DNA of 64,000 nt, from positions 1 to 64,000 of the forward strand of contig NZ_VKOG01000001.1 of the NCBI RefSeq assembly GCF_007474545.1. The letters run 5' to 3'. The position numbers and the translations under genes were made by a program. This stretch comes from Chryseobacterium binzhouense (GTDB lineage: Bacteria > Bacteroidota > Bacteroidia > Flavobacteriales > Weeksellaceae). This document shows positions 1 to 8,439 of the stretch, in pieces. A model generated the notes under the pieces. That model saw nothing but the letters and a program-made list of their open reading frames with translations, made no database searches and was not told where the DNA came from. How positions within the stretch are numbered: the stretch's first letter is position 1; each line of letters opens with the position of its first letter.

Positions 1-201
1 TACCCTTTTGCTTCCCCCAAGAAATCACATCTAGACTTTTGCAACTCCAGCAACGATTTTTTTTGAATTTTCAGCCATAAAAAAAATTTATTGAAACAAA
101 GTTCAATAAACTTTCTGTATCATCAGTAATTATCAGCATTTCAAAGAATTTTACCAACTATTTTTGACTATTAAACCGCATTATTTAAAGTTATTAGTTA
201 A
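1..201. other. Left-edge region without a supported gene
   Basis: AT-rich sequence at the window edge. On the minus strand an ATG at 78 opens a 15-codon frame that stops at 31-33. It is too short to call and no neighbour supports it. Nothing else coding is visible before the terminator at 202-233. Confidence 0.5.
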
Positions 202-233
202 CAAAAAATCCTCTTTCAGATAAAAGAGGATTC
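202..233 (-). terminator. Intrinsic terminator of the Cys-rich/GLPGLI genes
   Basis: Read on the minus strand this is AATCCTCTTTT, a short loop, AAAGAGGATT and then a T run. It lies just downstream of the stop codon of the last leftward gene (240-719). Confidence 0.8.
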
Positions 234-239
234 ACTGCA

Positions 240-719
240 TTATGCACATTCAACTCCGCATTCTAGAGAGCAAAGTAAAACACCTGATGTTGTTGGTTTA
301 TCATAGCAGCCTTTTGTGCGATGACATTTTGTTACACATTGTGTAGGTGTTTCGGCTAAACTTTCAACAGTTTTTTCCGGACCGTTCAGTAGTGCTTTCA
401 GATTAGCAATTGTGGATTCAGAAATTTCCTTATCTTCAATCGCATAATATGTTGCTATAGGTTTTTCATCTTTATCGAAAACTACTTTAAAATAAAAACC
501 TTCACCTTTTGAATTTTCTTTATAAATTACATAAAAAGCCTCGCCTATCTCATCAGAATTTTTGCTGAGCATATTAAATTTCTTATTTTTTGGCTGCTCA
601 TTCTTCTTGAAAGAGCTAAAATAGTCTCTATCATTCCCAGTAGTTATATGATTTTCTGCTTTTATTGTTATAAATGCAAAAAATAAAAAAACCATTGTTA
701 TTAAAATATTCTTTTTCAT
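240..719 (-). CDS. Exported protein with six-cysteine C-terminal domain (copy A)
   Basis: Family not recognised. The 159-aa protein has a Sec signal peptide (MKKN, then a hydrophobic stretch to about residue 21), a Lys/Glu-rich middle and a C-terminal 32 residues with six cysteines spaced C-x3-C-x5-C-x11-C-x3-C-x3-C. The spacing is identical in the protein at 1564-2013, and the shared core reads C-Y-[DN]-K-P-T. The even Cys count and the signal peptide suggest a disulfide-bonded periplasmic or secreted domain; this is inference. It is the last of three leftward genes, 14 nt after the GLPGLI gene, and is followed by a terminator. Alternatives are metal binding or a precursor whose C-terminus is released. 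Confidence 0.75.
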   Translation of the reverse strand: MKKNILITMVFLFFAFITIKAENHITTGNDRDYFSSFKKNEQPKNKKFNMLSKNSDEIGEAFYVIYKENSKGEGFYFKVVFDKDEKPIATYYAIEDKEISESTIANLKALLNGPEKTVESLAETPTQCVTKCHRTKGCYDKPTTSGVLLCSLECGVECA

Positions 720-733
720 AATAGTAAGTTGTT

Positions 734-1561
734 TTAAAGTTCAATTTTATTTTCTTTTTTATACTCTTCGATCATTTTTTTTTGAGTTTCGCCGAGCATT
801 TTTCTCATATCCACGATGTTACCGTTAGCATCCTTTTTTTCATAAATCTGATGAGCATTCATTAATTCAAACATTCTCTTTAAAGGAGCCTGAATATGGT
901 TTTTTCTCATTTCAATAAATTTATCTCTTGTGGTTTCAATATACCTGCCTTTCGTGATACGTTCGTTAATAGAGATTTTTTTCTCCTTAGAAATACCGAC
1001 TGCTAAAAAATGATGATCATTTTTCTCATCAAAAATTTCAAGAATTAAACCTGGTAATCCAAAAAATTTATACGGACCATCTTGTACAGGAACTTCTGAT
1101 GTGAAATAAGCCTTATAACTTCTGCCTGCATAATTTACTGTAGCCGAAACTGTCTGAAATCCCATAATTTCTTTGCTTTCTTTACCTACATTCCATTTAA
1201 GTTCAGGCTTTTCATTATACTTAAATTCATGTTCATCAAATTCATCAGAATAATAGGTAATCTCTTTATTTAATACATTTTTTTTTATAAAACATCCAAG
1301 TAAGTCAGCAGGTAAAGCTTTAAAATTAATCTTCTTGCCCTGCTTTTCATCAGCTGCCATAATAGAATCACATAAATAAGGTGCCTCACTGAAAAAAGTA
1401 GAATAATCTTCTTCAATATTCAAAAATGTATTCTGAGAAATTATTTTTGTGCTGTCTTTTTCTGCGTGCTTGAAATAGGCATATTGAACAACAAAAGATT
1501 GTCCTTTTGCATAATAAATGAAACTTAAAAAAAACACAAGTAAAATCGAAGTATTTTTCAT
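734..1561 (-). CDS. GLPGLI family exported protein
   Basis: This 275-aa protein has an N-terminal signal peptide (about residues 1-20) and the family-defining motif F-G-L-P-G-L-I-L-E-I near residue 170. GLPGLI proteins are common in Bacteroidota, often in multiple copies, and are predicted to be exported; their molecular role is unknown. It sits 2 nt after the upstream Cys-rich protein gene and 14 nt before the downstream one, so all three are probably co-transcribed. A conserved operon would suggest a joint function with the six-cysteine proteins. Length is normal for the family. Confidence 0.88.
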   Translation of the reverse strand: MKNTSILLVFFLSFIYYAKGQSFVVQYAYFKHAEKDSTKIISQNTFLNIEEDYSTFFSEAPYLCDSIMAADEKQGKKINFKALPADLLGCFIKKNVLNKEITYYSDEFDEHEFKYNEKPELKWNVGKESKEIMGFQTVSATVNYAGRSYKAYFTSEVPVQDGPYKFFGLPGLILEIFDEKNDHHFLAVGISKEKKISINERITKGRYIETTRDKFIEMRKNHIQAPLKRMFELMNAHQIYEKKDANGNIVDMRKMLGETQKKMIEEYKKENKIEL

Positions 1562-1563
1562 AA

Positions 1564-2013
1564 TTAAGCACCACTACATTCTAAAGCACAATCTAGTGCA
1601 CACAATGCTGTACCTACTTCAGTAGGCTTGTTATAGCAATCCCATTTAGCAGTACAGTTTGAAACACAATTACCTGTACTTAATACAGGACCGGATGCCC
1701 CACCTCTTAAAGAATTTGCAGATGAAATAATTTGTAAAAGATTTGCCTCTATATTTTCTTTATTTGAAAATAATATCTTTTCTATATTTTTATGATTACC
1801 TAAAACTTCCACAGAAAAAGATGTTACTTTGCCTAAAAAACCTTCTCCAACAGAAACTTTCAAATCATACACTTTATCATTATACTTTTTCTGTATAATT
1901 ACGGTATTGATTTTAATTTCTTTGAGTTCGTTTTTATAAATGAGCAAATTATCACCACAATAGTGAAAGCTAAAAACCAATAGAGCTAAAAATAAAAAAA
2001 ATTGTTTTTTCAT
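1564..2013 (-). CDS. Exported protein with six-cysteine C-terminal domain (copy B)
   Basis: Family not recognised. The 149-aa protein has a hydrophobic N-terminus (MKKQ, then Phe/Leu-rich to about residue 18) and a C-terminal 34 residues with the same six-cysteine spacing as the protein at 240-719 (C-x3-C-x5-C-x11-C-x3-C-x3-C), including C-Y-N-K-P-T and a final E-C. The middle parts differ strongly, so the Cys domain is the conserved unit. F-H-Y-C at residues 16-19 is not a canonical lipobox, so a lipoprotein call is not supported. It is the first gene of the leftward trio; its promoter must lie in the 2014-2201 region shared with the divergent XRE regulator. Confidence 0.75.
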   Translation of the reverse strand: MKKQFFLFLALLVFSFHYCGDNLLIYKNELKEIKINTVIIQKKYNDKVYDLKVSVGEGFLGKVTSFSVEVLGNHKNIEKILFSNKENIEANLLQIISSANSLRGGASGPVLSTGNCVSNCTAKWDCYNKPTEVGTALCALDCALECSGA

Positions 2014-2059
2014 AATAATTTAAATTTAATGTTTGTTAAATAAATTTTTGATCTCAGCT

Positions 2060-2120
2060 AATGAATTACGTACTTCATTAACTTTTGATTTACATCAATA
2101 TTGATATTCAAAAATATCAA
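2060..2120. promoter_or_regulatory. Three inverted repeats in the divergent promoter region
   Basis: The gap between the leftward Cys-rich genes and the rightward XRE gene holds AATGAATTACGTACTTCATT (2060-2079, one mismatch in the dyad), ATCAATATTGAT (2094-2105, perfect) and TTGATATTCAAAAATATCAA (2101-2120, perfect 8-bp arms, 4-nt spacer). The last two overlap and share the half-site TTGATAT. A TATTTTTG box reading leftward lies at 2109-2116. The arrangement is as expected for operators of the adjacent XRE protein, but binding is inferred. Confidence 0.5.
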
Positions 2121-2172
2121 ACCTATTTGAAATAATTCTAAGGTTTTTATGTGAATGTCAAAGCATAATTTA

Positions 2173-2180
2173 TATCTTTG
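2173..2180 (+). promoter_or_regulatory. TAnnTTTG -7 box of the XRE regulator gene
   Basis: TATCTTTG matches the Bacteroidota -7 consensus TAnnTTTG. It lies 21 nt upstream of the ATG at 2202, giving a short leader. No clear TTTG -33 element is seen at the usual distance. Confidence 0.5.
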
Positions 2181-2201
2181 TAATAACCAAAAACATTAAT
2201 A

Positions 2202-2591
2202 ATGATAAAAAATAAACTTATAAAAGCGCGAAAGGCTAAATACACTCAGGAAAACATGGCTAAACTCTTACATATGACACAATCTCAATATCAAAGAAGA
2301 GAAAAGGGAGAGATTAAAATCTCAGACGAAGAATGGGAACGTATAGCCAAAGTATTAGATACTAATGTTGAAGATATAAAAGAGGACGATTCTAAACTTC
2401 AAGTAAATAATTATGATAATAATTCATGTAGTTACTTCGGAAGCAATAATTACTTTTATAACGTGCCTGATTTTATCTTAGATAACCAACAAGATTACAT
2501 AACCCTGCTTAAGGAACAAAATCAATTGTTAAAGGAAGAAAATTCAAGGCTTAAAAACGATCTTGAAATTGCCAAGGGAAATAATAAATAA
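2202..2591 (+). CDS. XRE-family helix-turn-helix regulator
   Basis: This 129-aa DNA-binding protein has a Cro/C1-type HTH over residues 1-60 (pattern A-R-K-A-K-Y-T-Q-E-N-M-A-K-L-L, then S-Q-Y-Q-R-R-E-K-G). An Asn/Tyr-rich linker follows, then a C-terminal coiled coil (about 95-125) likely to dimerise it. It is divergent from the Cys-rich/GLPGLI genes, and the shared upstream region carries three inverted repeats, so autoregulation and control of the trio are plausible. A TATCTTTG box precedes the start. A strong terminator (2632-2662) follows. The target is not proven. Confidence 0.85.
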   Translation: MIKNKLIKARKAKYTQENMAKLLHMTQSQYQRREKGEIKISDEEWERIAKVLDTNVEDIKEDDSKLQVNNYDNNSCSYFGSNNYFYNVPDFILDNQQDYITLLKEQNQLLKEENSRLKNDLEIAKGNNK

Positions 2592-2631
2592 TAAAAAGGA
2601 AATATTTCGTTCCTTAAAGCTTAGGCTAAAA

Positions 2632-2662
2632 AAGTCCGTTTCACCAATAATGAAACGGACTT
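2632..2662. terminator. Bidirectional terminator between XRE gene and serS
   Basis: AAGTCCGTTTCA and TGAAACGGACTT form a 12-bp stem with a short loop, flanked by A and T runs on both sides. It can end both the rightward XRE transcript and the leftward serS transcript. Confidence 0.85.
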
Positions 2663-2684
2663 CTTATTTGTAAGCAAAAAAGAT

Positions 2685-3953
2685 TTATTTAATCAAATCA
2701 AATTTTGCATATTCAGCAATTTTCTTTGGAAGTTTTATACCTTCTTCTGTCTGGTTGTTCTCTAACAAAGCCGCCATAATTCTTGGTAGTGCCATCGCAG
2801 AACCATTCAAAGTATGAACGAGCTGAGATTTTCCTTCTGCTTTATAACGACATTTCAACCTATTTGCCTGAAACGTTTCAAAATTGGAAACAGAGCTTAC
2901 TTCAAGCCATTTTTCCTGTGCTGCACTCCATACTTCAAAATCATACGTCATAGCAGAAGCAAAACCTGTATCTCCGCCACACAGTCTTAAAACTCTGTAC
3001 GGAAGTTCTAGATCTTCCAGAATTTCCTTGATATGGTCTACCATCTCTTCCAGAACAGCGTAAGAATTTTCTGGCTTTTCGATTCGTACGATTTCTACTT
3101 TTTCAAACTGATGAAGACGATTAAGACCTCTTACATGAGCTCCGTAACTTCCTGCTTCTCTTCTGTAGCACTGAGAGAACGCCGTATTTTTTATCGGGAG
3201 ATCTTTTTCATCCAGTAAAACATCGCGGTAAAGATTGGTAACCGGAACTTCCGCTGTAGGAATCAGGTATAAATCATCCAGACCAATGTGATACATCTGC
3301 CCTTCTTTATCCGGCAACTGACCTGTTCCATATCCTGAAGCTTCGTTTACCACATGAGGAGGATTAACTTCCACATAACCCGCATCTACATTTTTATCTA
3401 AGAAATACTGCACCAAAGCTCTCTGCAATCTTGCGCCTTTGCCAAGATACACCGGAAATCCTGCTCCGGCAATCTTTACTCCCAGTTCAAAATCAATCAG
3501 ATTATATTTTTTTGCCAATTCCCAGTGAGGAATAGCTCCTTCACCCAAACCTTCAACATCATGAGACTGATAAATAATTTCGTTATCGTCAGCAGAAGTT
3601 CCGTTTTTCACCAGTTCGTTGGGAATATTGGGAATCTGATAAAGAATATCAAGTAAAGCTTTTTCTTTAATTTCTAACTGTGACTGCAGTTCTTTGCTTG
3701 ACTCTTTATATTGCGCTGTTTTAGATTTGGATGCTTCAGCTTCTTCTTTTTTTCCTTCTTTCATCAGCATACCAATCTCCTTAGAGATTTTATTGATTTC
3801 TGACAATTGGGAATCCAATTCAAACTGAATTTTTTTTCTCTGTTCATCGGTAGCAATGGCTTCGTCTACCAGATCAAGATGCCTGAACTGTCTTTTCTTA
3901 AGACCTTCTAAAACGCGTTCTTTATTGTCGCGCAAAAACTGAACCTGTAACAT
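2685..3953 (-). CDS. serS: Seryl-tRNA synthetase
   Basis: Class II synthetase that charges tRNA-Ser (and tRNA-Sec where present) with serine in the cytoplasm. An N-terminal tRNA-binding coiled-coil arm (about residues 1-110, Lys/Glu-rich) is followed by the catalytic core with T-A-E-V-P-V-T-N, the motif 2 region (F-S-Q-C-Y-R-R-E-A-G) and motif 3 near the C-terminus. The start is placed at the ATG at 3953 (422 aa, starting M-L-Q-V-Q-F-L-R), the normal length. The longer frame to 4022 would add 23 residues encoded by a short direct repeat and is not credible. Confidence 0.97.
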   Translation of the reverse strand: MLQVQFLRDNKERVLEGLKKRQFRHLDLVDEAIATDEQRKKIQFELDSQLSEINKISKEIGMLMKEGKKEEAEASKSKTAQYKESSKELQSQLEIKEKALLDILYQIPNIPNELVKNGTSADDNEIIYQSHDVEGLGEGAIPHWELAKKYNLIDFELGVKIAGAGFPVYLGKGARLQRALVQYFLDKNVDAGYVEVNPPHVVNEASGYGTGQLPDKEGQMYHIGLDDLYLIPTAEVPVTNLYRDVLLDEKDLPIKNTAFSQCYRREAGSYGAHVRGLNRLHQFEKVEIVRIEKPENSYAVLEEMVDHIKEILEDLELPYRVLRLCGGDTGFASAMTYDFEVWSAAQEKWLEVSSVSNFETFQANRLKCRYKAEGKSQLVHTLNGSAMALPRIMAALLENNQTEEGIKLPKKIAEYAKFDLIK

Positions 3954-3993
3954 TTGTTGTTGGGTGTTAGATGTTTGTTGTTGGGTGCCGCAT
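3954..3993. repeat. Short direct repeat upstream of serS
   Basis: The unit TTTGTTGTTGGGTG occurs twice in 40 bp, separated by TTAGATG. It lies between serS and the lipoprotein gene and accounts for the spurious Gln-rich N-terminal extension of serS. The style matches other low-complexity intergenic repeats in this window. Confidence 0.6.
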
Positions 3994-4043
3994 GACTCTA
4001 TCATCATGCTTCCATCATCCAACAGAATTTTGCAAATTTAAGA

Positions 4044-4550
4044 TTATTTTACAATTGTAACTATATTTGGCTGATCTGCCGTTTTGGAAAATTTCAAAAC
4101 TTTATTGTAATATACCTCCGAAACCTCAAAAACCGCAGGTGTCATTCTGTAAAAAATCTGCAGCGTATCTCTTTCCACAGGAGCAAATTCTGTATTAGAT
4201 ATTTTTTTTGTTAAGGAAAACTGTATTTCAGAGCGGTATATTTTGTTACCGTCTGCCGACTCTGAAACCAATTGTCTGGTAGCTCCCGCAAGATATTCCA
4301 TATAATAAGTAGAATCGGAAAGCATCTGTCTTGAAAAACTGACGTTGGCTACATCGGTAGGAGCAAGCTCGTCATTCCATGTAATCCCGGAGTAAGCTCC
4401 TGTTTTTGTAGGATTCACAAGGTCTTTTCCCGAAGCATCTTTCATGAAAATCTGAAGCTTCTGATCTATTTTCTGCAGAGAATCTTCGTCGCTTCCGCAA
4501 CTTACCAATGCAAAACCAATCAATATATAAGCAAGAAAATGTTTCTTCAT
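4044..4550 (-). CDS. Putative lipoprotein of unknown function
   Basis: Family not recognised. The 168-aa protein starts with a lipoprotein signal peptide (MKKH, hydrophobic stretch, lipobox L-V-S-C at residues 15-18), so it should be anchored to the outer or inner membrane after SPII processing. The rest is Ser/Thr-rich with alternating hydrophobic residues, consistent with a beta-rich fold. It lies 14 nt after the flippase gene on the same strand and is probably in its transcript. No catalytic motif is visible. Confidence 0.75.
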   Translation of the reverse strand: MKKHFLAYILIGFALVSCGSDEDSLQKIDQKLQIFMKDASGKDLVNPTKTGAYSGITWNDELAPTDVANVSFSRQMLSDSTYYMEYLAGATRQLVSESADGNKIYRSEIQFSLTKKISNTEFAPVERDTLQIFYRMTPAVFEVSEVYYNKVLKFSKTADQPNIVTIVK

Positions 4551-4564
4551 GATACAAAGTTACT

Positions 4565-5812
4565 TTATTTTAGTTTTCGAAGATAATTCAGGAAAGAAAA
4601 CATTAGAAAAATACCCATTAAAGTAAGAGATAAGCTCATCGCTATTGCCATTCCCTCAAGTCCTGTTTTTGGCACGAACAAAAATGCAAAAAAACTTAAA
4701 ATAATAATAGAAAGAGCAGAATACAATGTATTTTTTTTCATCATTCCGACTGCCGCCAAAAGATTCCCGTACAAATTTCTCAACAGCATACTTCCACAAA
4801 ATGCCAGAAGAAACAAAGAGAAAACGAAAGAATTATCCATATATTCAGCTCCAAAAAATATTTTCATGACAAAGCCGCTCAAAAGATACCCTGAAACAAA
4901 TATTGCTGCTGAAACCGGAATAAAAATTTTGTAATAATTGAATATATAGTTCTTCAGGAACTCCTTATTTCTGAAGTTTTTCGCCAAAACAGGATAGTCG
5001 CTCTGCATAAAAGAAAGTGCCAGAAAAGTAATGTTAGAAGGGATGAGTATTGCTATTTTGTAATTGGCAACTGCATTTTCATCTTTAAAAAAACTCAGCA
5101 GCAGAATATCCGCAGAAAAAAAAGCATCCGAAAGCAAAGCTGTTGCAGATGCATGCAGTGCAAAAGACCAAATCTCTTTTTTTCTGAACTGCTGCAAATC
5201 TGAAGCAGCATTTTTAATTGATCCCTTAAACCAGAAAAGCGAAATAAAAGGCGCCGCTGCATTGGCAATCAGATAGCCTAAAATTCCCCAATAATAGGTT
5301 AGCAAAAGCATCATCAGCAATCCCGAAACATTAACAACATTATTCATTCTTGCAAAATCTCTGTTTTTGAAATGAATGCGTCTTTCGGACTGAATATGAT
5401 AGAAAAAATAAACTCCTATTAAGCGGATTGTAAAAAAAGAAAAAATTAAAAATATATGAGAATACTGATTGACATAAACAAATGCAAAAAGAAAAAAAAC
5501 AGCACTCAATAAGAGCTGATTAATAAATCCCTTTTTGAAAAGATAATCAGACAGATCGCTTTTGGCTTTTTCGTCCTCACACAACGACCCGAATCTCATC
5601 AGGCTTTGTGTACTTCCAAAACCGCTAAACGGAGCAAAAACAGCAAAAACTGTTGCCGCAATAGTCAGTACTCCAAATTCATTTTCAGGCAAAATCCTGA
5701 TCATCACAACCGAACCTGCAAAAGCACATATTTTAGCGATCAGTAAAGACAAAAACACAAACTGACCGTTGTTTTTGAGAAATGCTTTTATAAATTCCAA
5801 CAAACTTTTCAT
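4565..5812 (-). CDS. Oligosaccharide flippase (Wzx-like, MATE/MOP superfamily)
   Basis: This 415-aa integral membrane protein has 12 or so hydrophobic segments along its length and the N-terminal pattern of polysaccharide flippases (R-I-L-P-E-N-E-F-G near residue 40, followed by an A-x-T-V-F segment). The family flips lipid-linked glycans across the inner membrane. It is 19 nt downstream of a GT4 glycosyltransferase and close to an FkbM methyltransferase, which supports a role in O-antigen, capsule or protein-glycan synthesis. The exact substrate cannot be read from the sequence. Confidence 0.85.
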   Translation of the reverse strand: MKSLLEFIKAFLKNNGQFVFLSLLIAKICAFAGSVVMIRILPENEFGVLTIAATVFAVFAPFSGFGSTQSLMRFGSLCEDEKAKSDLSDYLFKKGFINQLLLSAVFFLFAFVYVNQYSHIFLIFSFFTIRLIGVYFFYHIQSERRIHFKNRDFARMNNVVNVSGLLMMLLLTYYWGILGYLIANAAAPFISLFWFKGSIKNAASDLQQFRKKEIWSFALHASATALLSDAFFSADILLLSFFKDENAVANYKIAILIPSNITFLALSFMQSDYPVLAKNFRNKEFLKNYIFNYYKIFIPVSAAIFVSGYLLSGFVMKIFFGAEYMDNSFVFSLFLLAFCGSMLLRNLYGNLLAAVGMMKKNTLYSALSIIILSFFAFLFVPKTGLEGMAIAMSLSLTLMGIFLMFSFLNYLRKLK

Positions 5813-5831
5813 TTCAAACGGTCAAAATATT

Positions 5832-6953
5832 TTAAGATGAAATCACAACTTTCTGATAAATATGATCAAAAAGTCCAGCTATTTTTTTTGCTGAAAAATT
5901 TTCATCTACATACCGGTGAAGATCTTCTGAAGAATCAGTCTTGTAGTTTACGTTTAAAACTGTAAGCATTGCTTTGTACAAATCATCTTCGGACTGACTA
6001 ATAACAATACCGTGGTTTTGCTTAATAATCTCAGGAATAGCTCCTACTTTTGTGGCAATTACGGGAACACCGGATGAAAGAGACTCCAGTAAAACACAGG
6101 AAAAACTCTCATAATCACTGAAAAGCACAAAACAATCACTCTCCTTCATTTTTTGTGCAGCTTCCTGATGAGAAATTTCACCAAAAACCTTTATAAAATC
6201 TTCAGCCTTGTTTATTTTGACTAAATCATTCAATCTTTCATAATCTCCGTCACCGCCAATTTGAAGCTCAAAATTATCGGAATTTTTTCTCAATCTTAAA
6301 GCTGCATTAATGATCGAATCAGGATTTTTTAACGGAATTAAATTGGAAAGATGAAAAAATCTGAATTTTGATTTCTCCTTTTTTTCCGGATAAAAAATCT
6401 GAGTATTGATGACATTCCCAACTACCGCAAACTGATTCCCAATGCCTAATTCCTTTAGACTATTCATTAGAATATGGCTTACAGGCATTACAATAGCCGC
6501 ATTTTTCGCAATTGTTTTCGCTAAAAACTTTTCGCCGAATGATAACTTTGAACGATTGACCGGGAGAAAACCTGACCAATGTTCTGAAATCACAAACGGA
6601 ATCTGATACTTTTTCTTTAAAAACACAGCAAACAACATAGATTTTTGAAGGATATTGGCATGAACCAAATCGGGTTTATGCATCATTCTGAATCCATTAA
6701 AATATGCTTCCATCCTTCGCATAAAGTTGAGAGCAGGATTTGACGAATTTCTGTAATACACAACAAGCGTTCTGATTCCGTTGATGTATTGATCATCAAA
6801 TATGAATTTCTCGTTTTGTGAAGGATCACCAATTGCATGAAGAATTTCTACCTCATGCAGCAGCGCAACAGATTCTGCATGTCTCTGTACAAAATTTCCG
6901 TTGGTAGATTCCAGTTTATTGGGAAACCATGATGAAATAAAAAGGATCTTCAT
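5832..6953 (-). CDS. Glycosyltransferase family 4 (GT-B fold)
   Basis: This 373-aa cytoplasmic or membrane-associated enzyme transfers a sugar from a nucleotide donor to a growing glycan. The N-terminal Rossmann half begins M-K-I-L-F-I-S-S-W-F-P-N. The C-terminal half has the donor-binding pattern D-Y-E-S-F-S-C-V-L-L-E-S-L-S-S-G-V-P-V and A-T-K-V-G-A-I-P-E-I, including the E-x7-E motif of GT4 enzymes. Length is typical. It is clustered with a flippase and sits 6 nt after the 6960-7448 gene. Donor and acceptor are unknown. Confidence 0.9.
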   Translation of the reverse strand: MKILFISSWFPNKLESTNGNFVQRHAESVALLHEVEILHAIGDPSQNEKFIFDDQYINGIRTLVVYYRNSSNPALNFMRRMEAYFNGFRMMHKPDLVHANILQKSMLFAVFLKKKYQIPFVISEHWSGFLPVNRSKLSFGEKFLAKTIAKNAAIVMPVSHILMNSLKELGIGNQFAVVGNVINTQIFYPEKKEKSKFRFFHLSNLIPLKNPDSIINAALRLRKNSDNFELQIGGDGDYERLNDLVKINKAEDFIKVFGEISHQEAAQKMKESDCFVLFSDYESFSCVLLESLSSGVPVIATKVGAIPEIIKQNHGIVISQSEDDLYKAMLTVLNVNYKTDSSEDLHRYVDENFSAKKIAGLFDHIYQKVVISS

Positions 6954-6959
6954 TTACCG

Positions 6960-7448
6960 TTACTTGATCGAAGCTGCCCAACTTCTTTCCAAAGGGAGAA
7001 GAAAATGGCTGATAAAATCAAGATAAGTATTTTTTGAAAAGTCAAAAACCTGAATATCAGAAGAAAGCTCATCATTTCTCAGTTTGGCTTTAAAATCCTG
7101 AAGCTTTAATGTTTTTACCTCACCGTTTTCTACAAAGCTGGCTTTCATCCTGTCAAACAATCCCAACTGGAATTCATCATCAATCTCCCGCATTACTTTT
7201 CCTAAAGCATCAATACTGCAGCCAGAAGCGGCTTCTTTTTCTTCGTCCACACAAACTATAATAAACTGATTTTTCTCAATCTTAAAAGATGAAGAAAGCG
7301 GCTTTCCGTGAGCTGCCCAACCTGCGAGAAAATCATACAGCTTTTCGGTGATGGTTTTTGCTTCTTTTGTCGTAAAAGGTCTTGAAGCCGGATATATAAT
7401 TACTCTGTAGTCGTTGGTTTCTATAATATTAGATTCTTCTATTTTCAT
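6960..7448 (-). CDS. Conserved Bacteroidota protein, often mislabelled ABC transporter ATPase
   Basis: This 162-aa soluble protein contains R-V-I-I-Y-P-A-S-R-P-F-T and W-A-A-H-G-K-P-L-S-S, features of a small Bacteroidota family that databases frequently name ABC transporter ATPase. It has no Walker A or signature motif, so that name is unsupported. It has no signal peptide or membrane segment. It precedes the glycosyltransferase by 6 nt, so it is probably co-transcribed, though its role in glycan synthesis is unknown. The function should be left open. Confidence 0.75.
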   Translation of the reverse strand: MKIEESNIIETNDYRVIIYPASRPFTTKEAKTITEKLYDFLAGWAAHGKPLSSSFKIEKNQFIIVCVDEEKEAASGCSIDALGKVMREIDDEFQLGLFDRMKASFVENGEVKTLKLQDFKAKLRNDELSSDIQVFDFSKNTYLDFISHFLLPLERSWAASIK

Positions 7449-7581
7449 ATCCAGATATTTATTATTGTTTAAAAGTTATATGGTATCGCCAGATTTTCAT
7501 GGTTGCCTTTCCAGATCATAGCGATTTCGTTGTTGTAAAATTTAGATAAAATTACGGTTTTTTATCAATACTGTAAACTTC

Positions 7582-8403
7582 TTATGATGCCACAAATTCA
7601 AAGACTGCATTATAGGAATTTTCATTTTTGCTGAGGATATTTACCAACTGATAGTTTTTTGCAGAAAAGAAATCTTTAATTTCCTCTTCACTATGTCCGG
7701 AATTTTCCAAAGCAACATTATTGATTTCAATGATAATTTTTGGTTTAAAAGTATTTAAAACTTCGTTCATTCCCAACAATGCAGAAAACTCCCCTCCTTC
7801 AATATCTATTTTAATTAAATTAATTTTAGATAGGTTTTTGTTTCTAACATAAGTATCAAGATCTATGCTCTGAACGGTTTCTTTAGCGGTGTAATCCGAC
7901 AAATAAGAAGAAGCCATTCCTGCATTATCATAAGCTTCATTATAAAAAATTTCCAAAACACCAGATCCGGAAGAAACGGCAAGATGTTCCAGCGTAACAT
8001 TTTTTATATTATTTACCTTTAAATGAGTCTTAAAAATTTGATAATTAGGTCTAAAAGCTTCAAATGCATATACTTTACCTGTTTCACCTGCCAATTTTGA
8101 CGCATTGAGAGAGAACAAGCCTATATTTCCACCAACATCAATAAAGCAGTCTCCTTCTCTTAGAACATGATATAAATAGCCAATCTCGTTTTTCTCATAA
8201 TCTCCCAAAAAATAGATCTGCTGCTGAATCCAGTCATCAAGATTCAAATTCATCCTAAAAGAATTTCTGTAAATTATATCTTTTTTTACCCCTCTGAAAG
8301 GATGGTAACGGCTAAACAGATACTGATGAAAAGCAAAGTATTTTTCTCTGAAAAAATTAATTTTGAAAATTAATCTGAAAATTGAAGCTAAAATACTTCT
8401 CAT
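7582..8403 (-). CDS. FkbM family methyltransferase
   Basis: This 273-aa SAM-dependent methyltransferase has the SAM-binding loop D-V-G-G-N-I-G-L-F-S, then E-A-F-R-P-N (acidic motif II) and I-K-I-D-I-E-G-G-E (post-II motif), all typical of FkbM proteins. These often O-methylate sugars of surface glycans. The longer frame to 8448 begins at TTG inside a terminator hairpin, so the start is set at the ATG at 8403. It lies next to the flippase/GT4 cluster but is separated by a 130-bp gap, so co-transcription is uncertain. Confidence 0.87.
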   Translation of the reverse strand: MRSILASIFRLIFKINFFREKYFAFHQYLFSRYHPFRGVKKDIIYRNSFRMNLNLDDWIQQQIYFLGDYEKNEIGYLYHVLREGDCFIDVGGNIGLFSLNASKLAGETGKVYAFEAFRPNYQIFKTHLKVNNIKNVTLEHLAVSSGSGVLEIFYNEAYDNAGMASSYLSDYTAKETVQSIDLDTYVRNKNLSKINLIKIDIEGGEFSALLGMNEVLNTFKPKIIIEINNVALENSGHSEEEIKDFFSAKNYQLVNILSKNENSYNAVFEFVAS

Positions 8404-8439
8404 TTTTATAATTTCTGGGAAGTTAGTATAATAATTAAA

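Noticed and set aside
31..78. 15-codon minus-strand frame at the window edge
   Set aside because: Too short, no conserved pattern, and it is cut by the window edge on the downstream side.
3954..4022. 23-residue N-terminal extension of serS
   Set aside because: It is encoded by a short direct repeat, and 422 aa from the ATG at 3953 is the normal length.
6960..7448. ABC transporter ATPase annotation for this gene
   Set aside because: No Walker A, signature or Walker B motif is visible, so the common database name is not supported.
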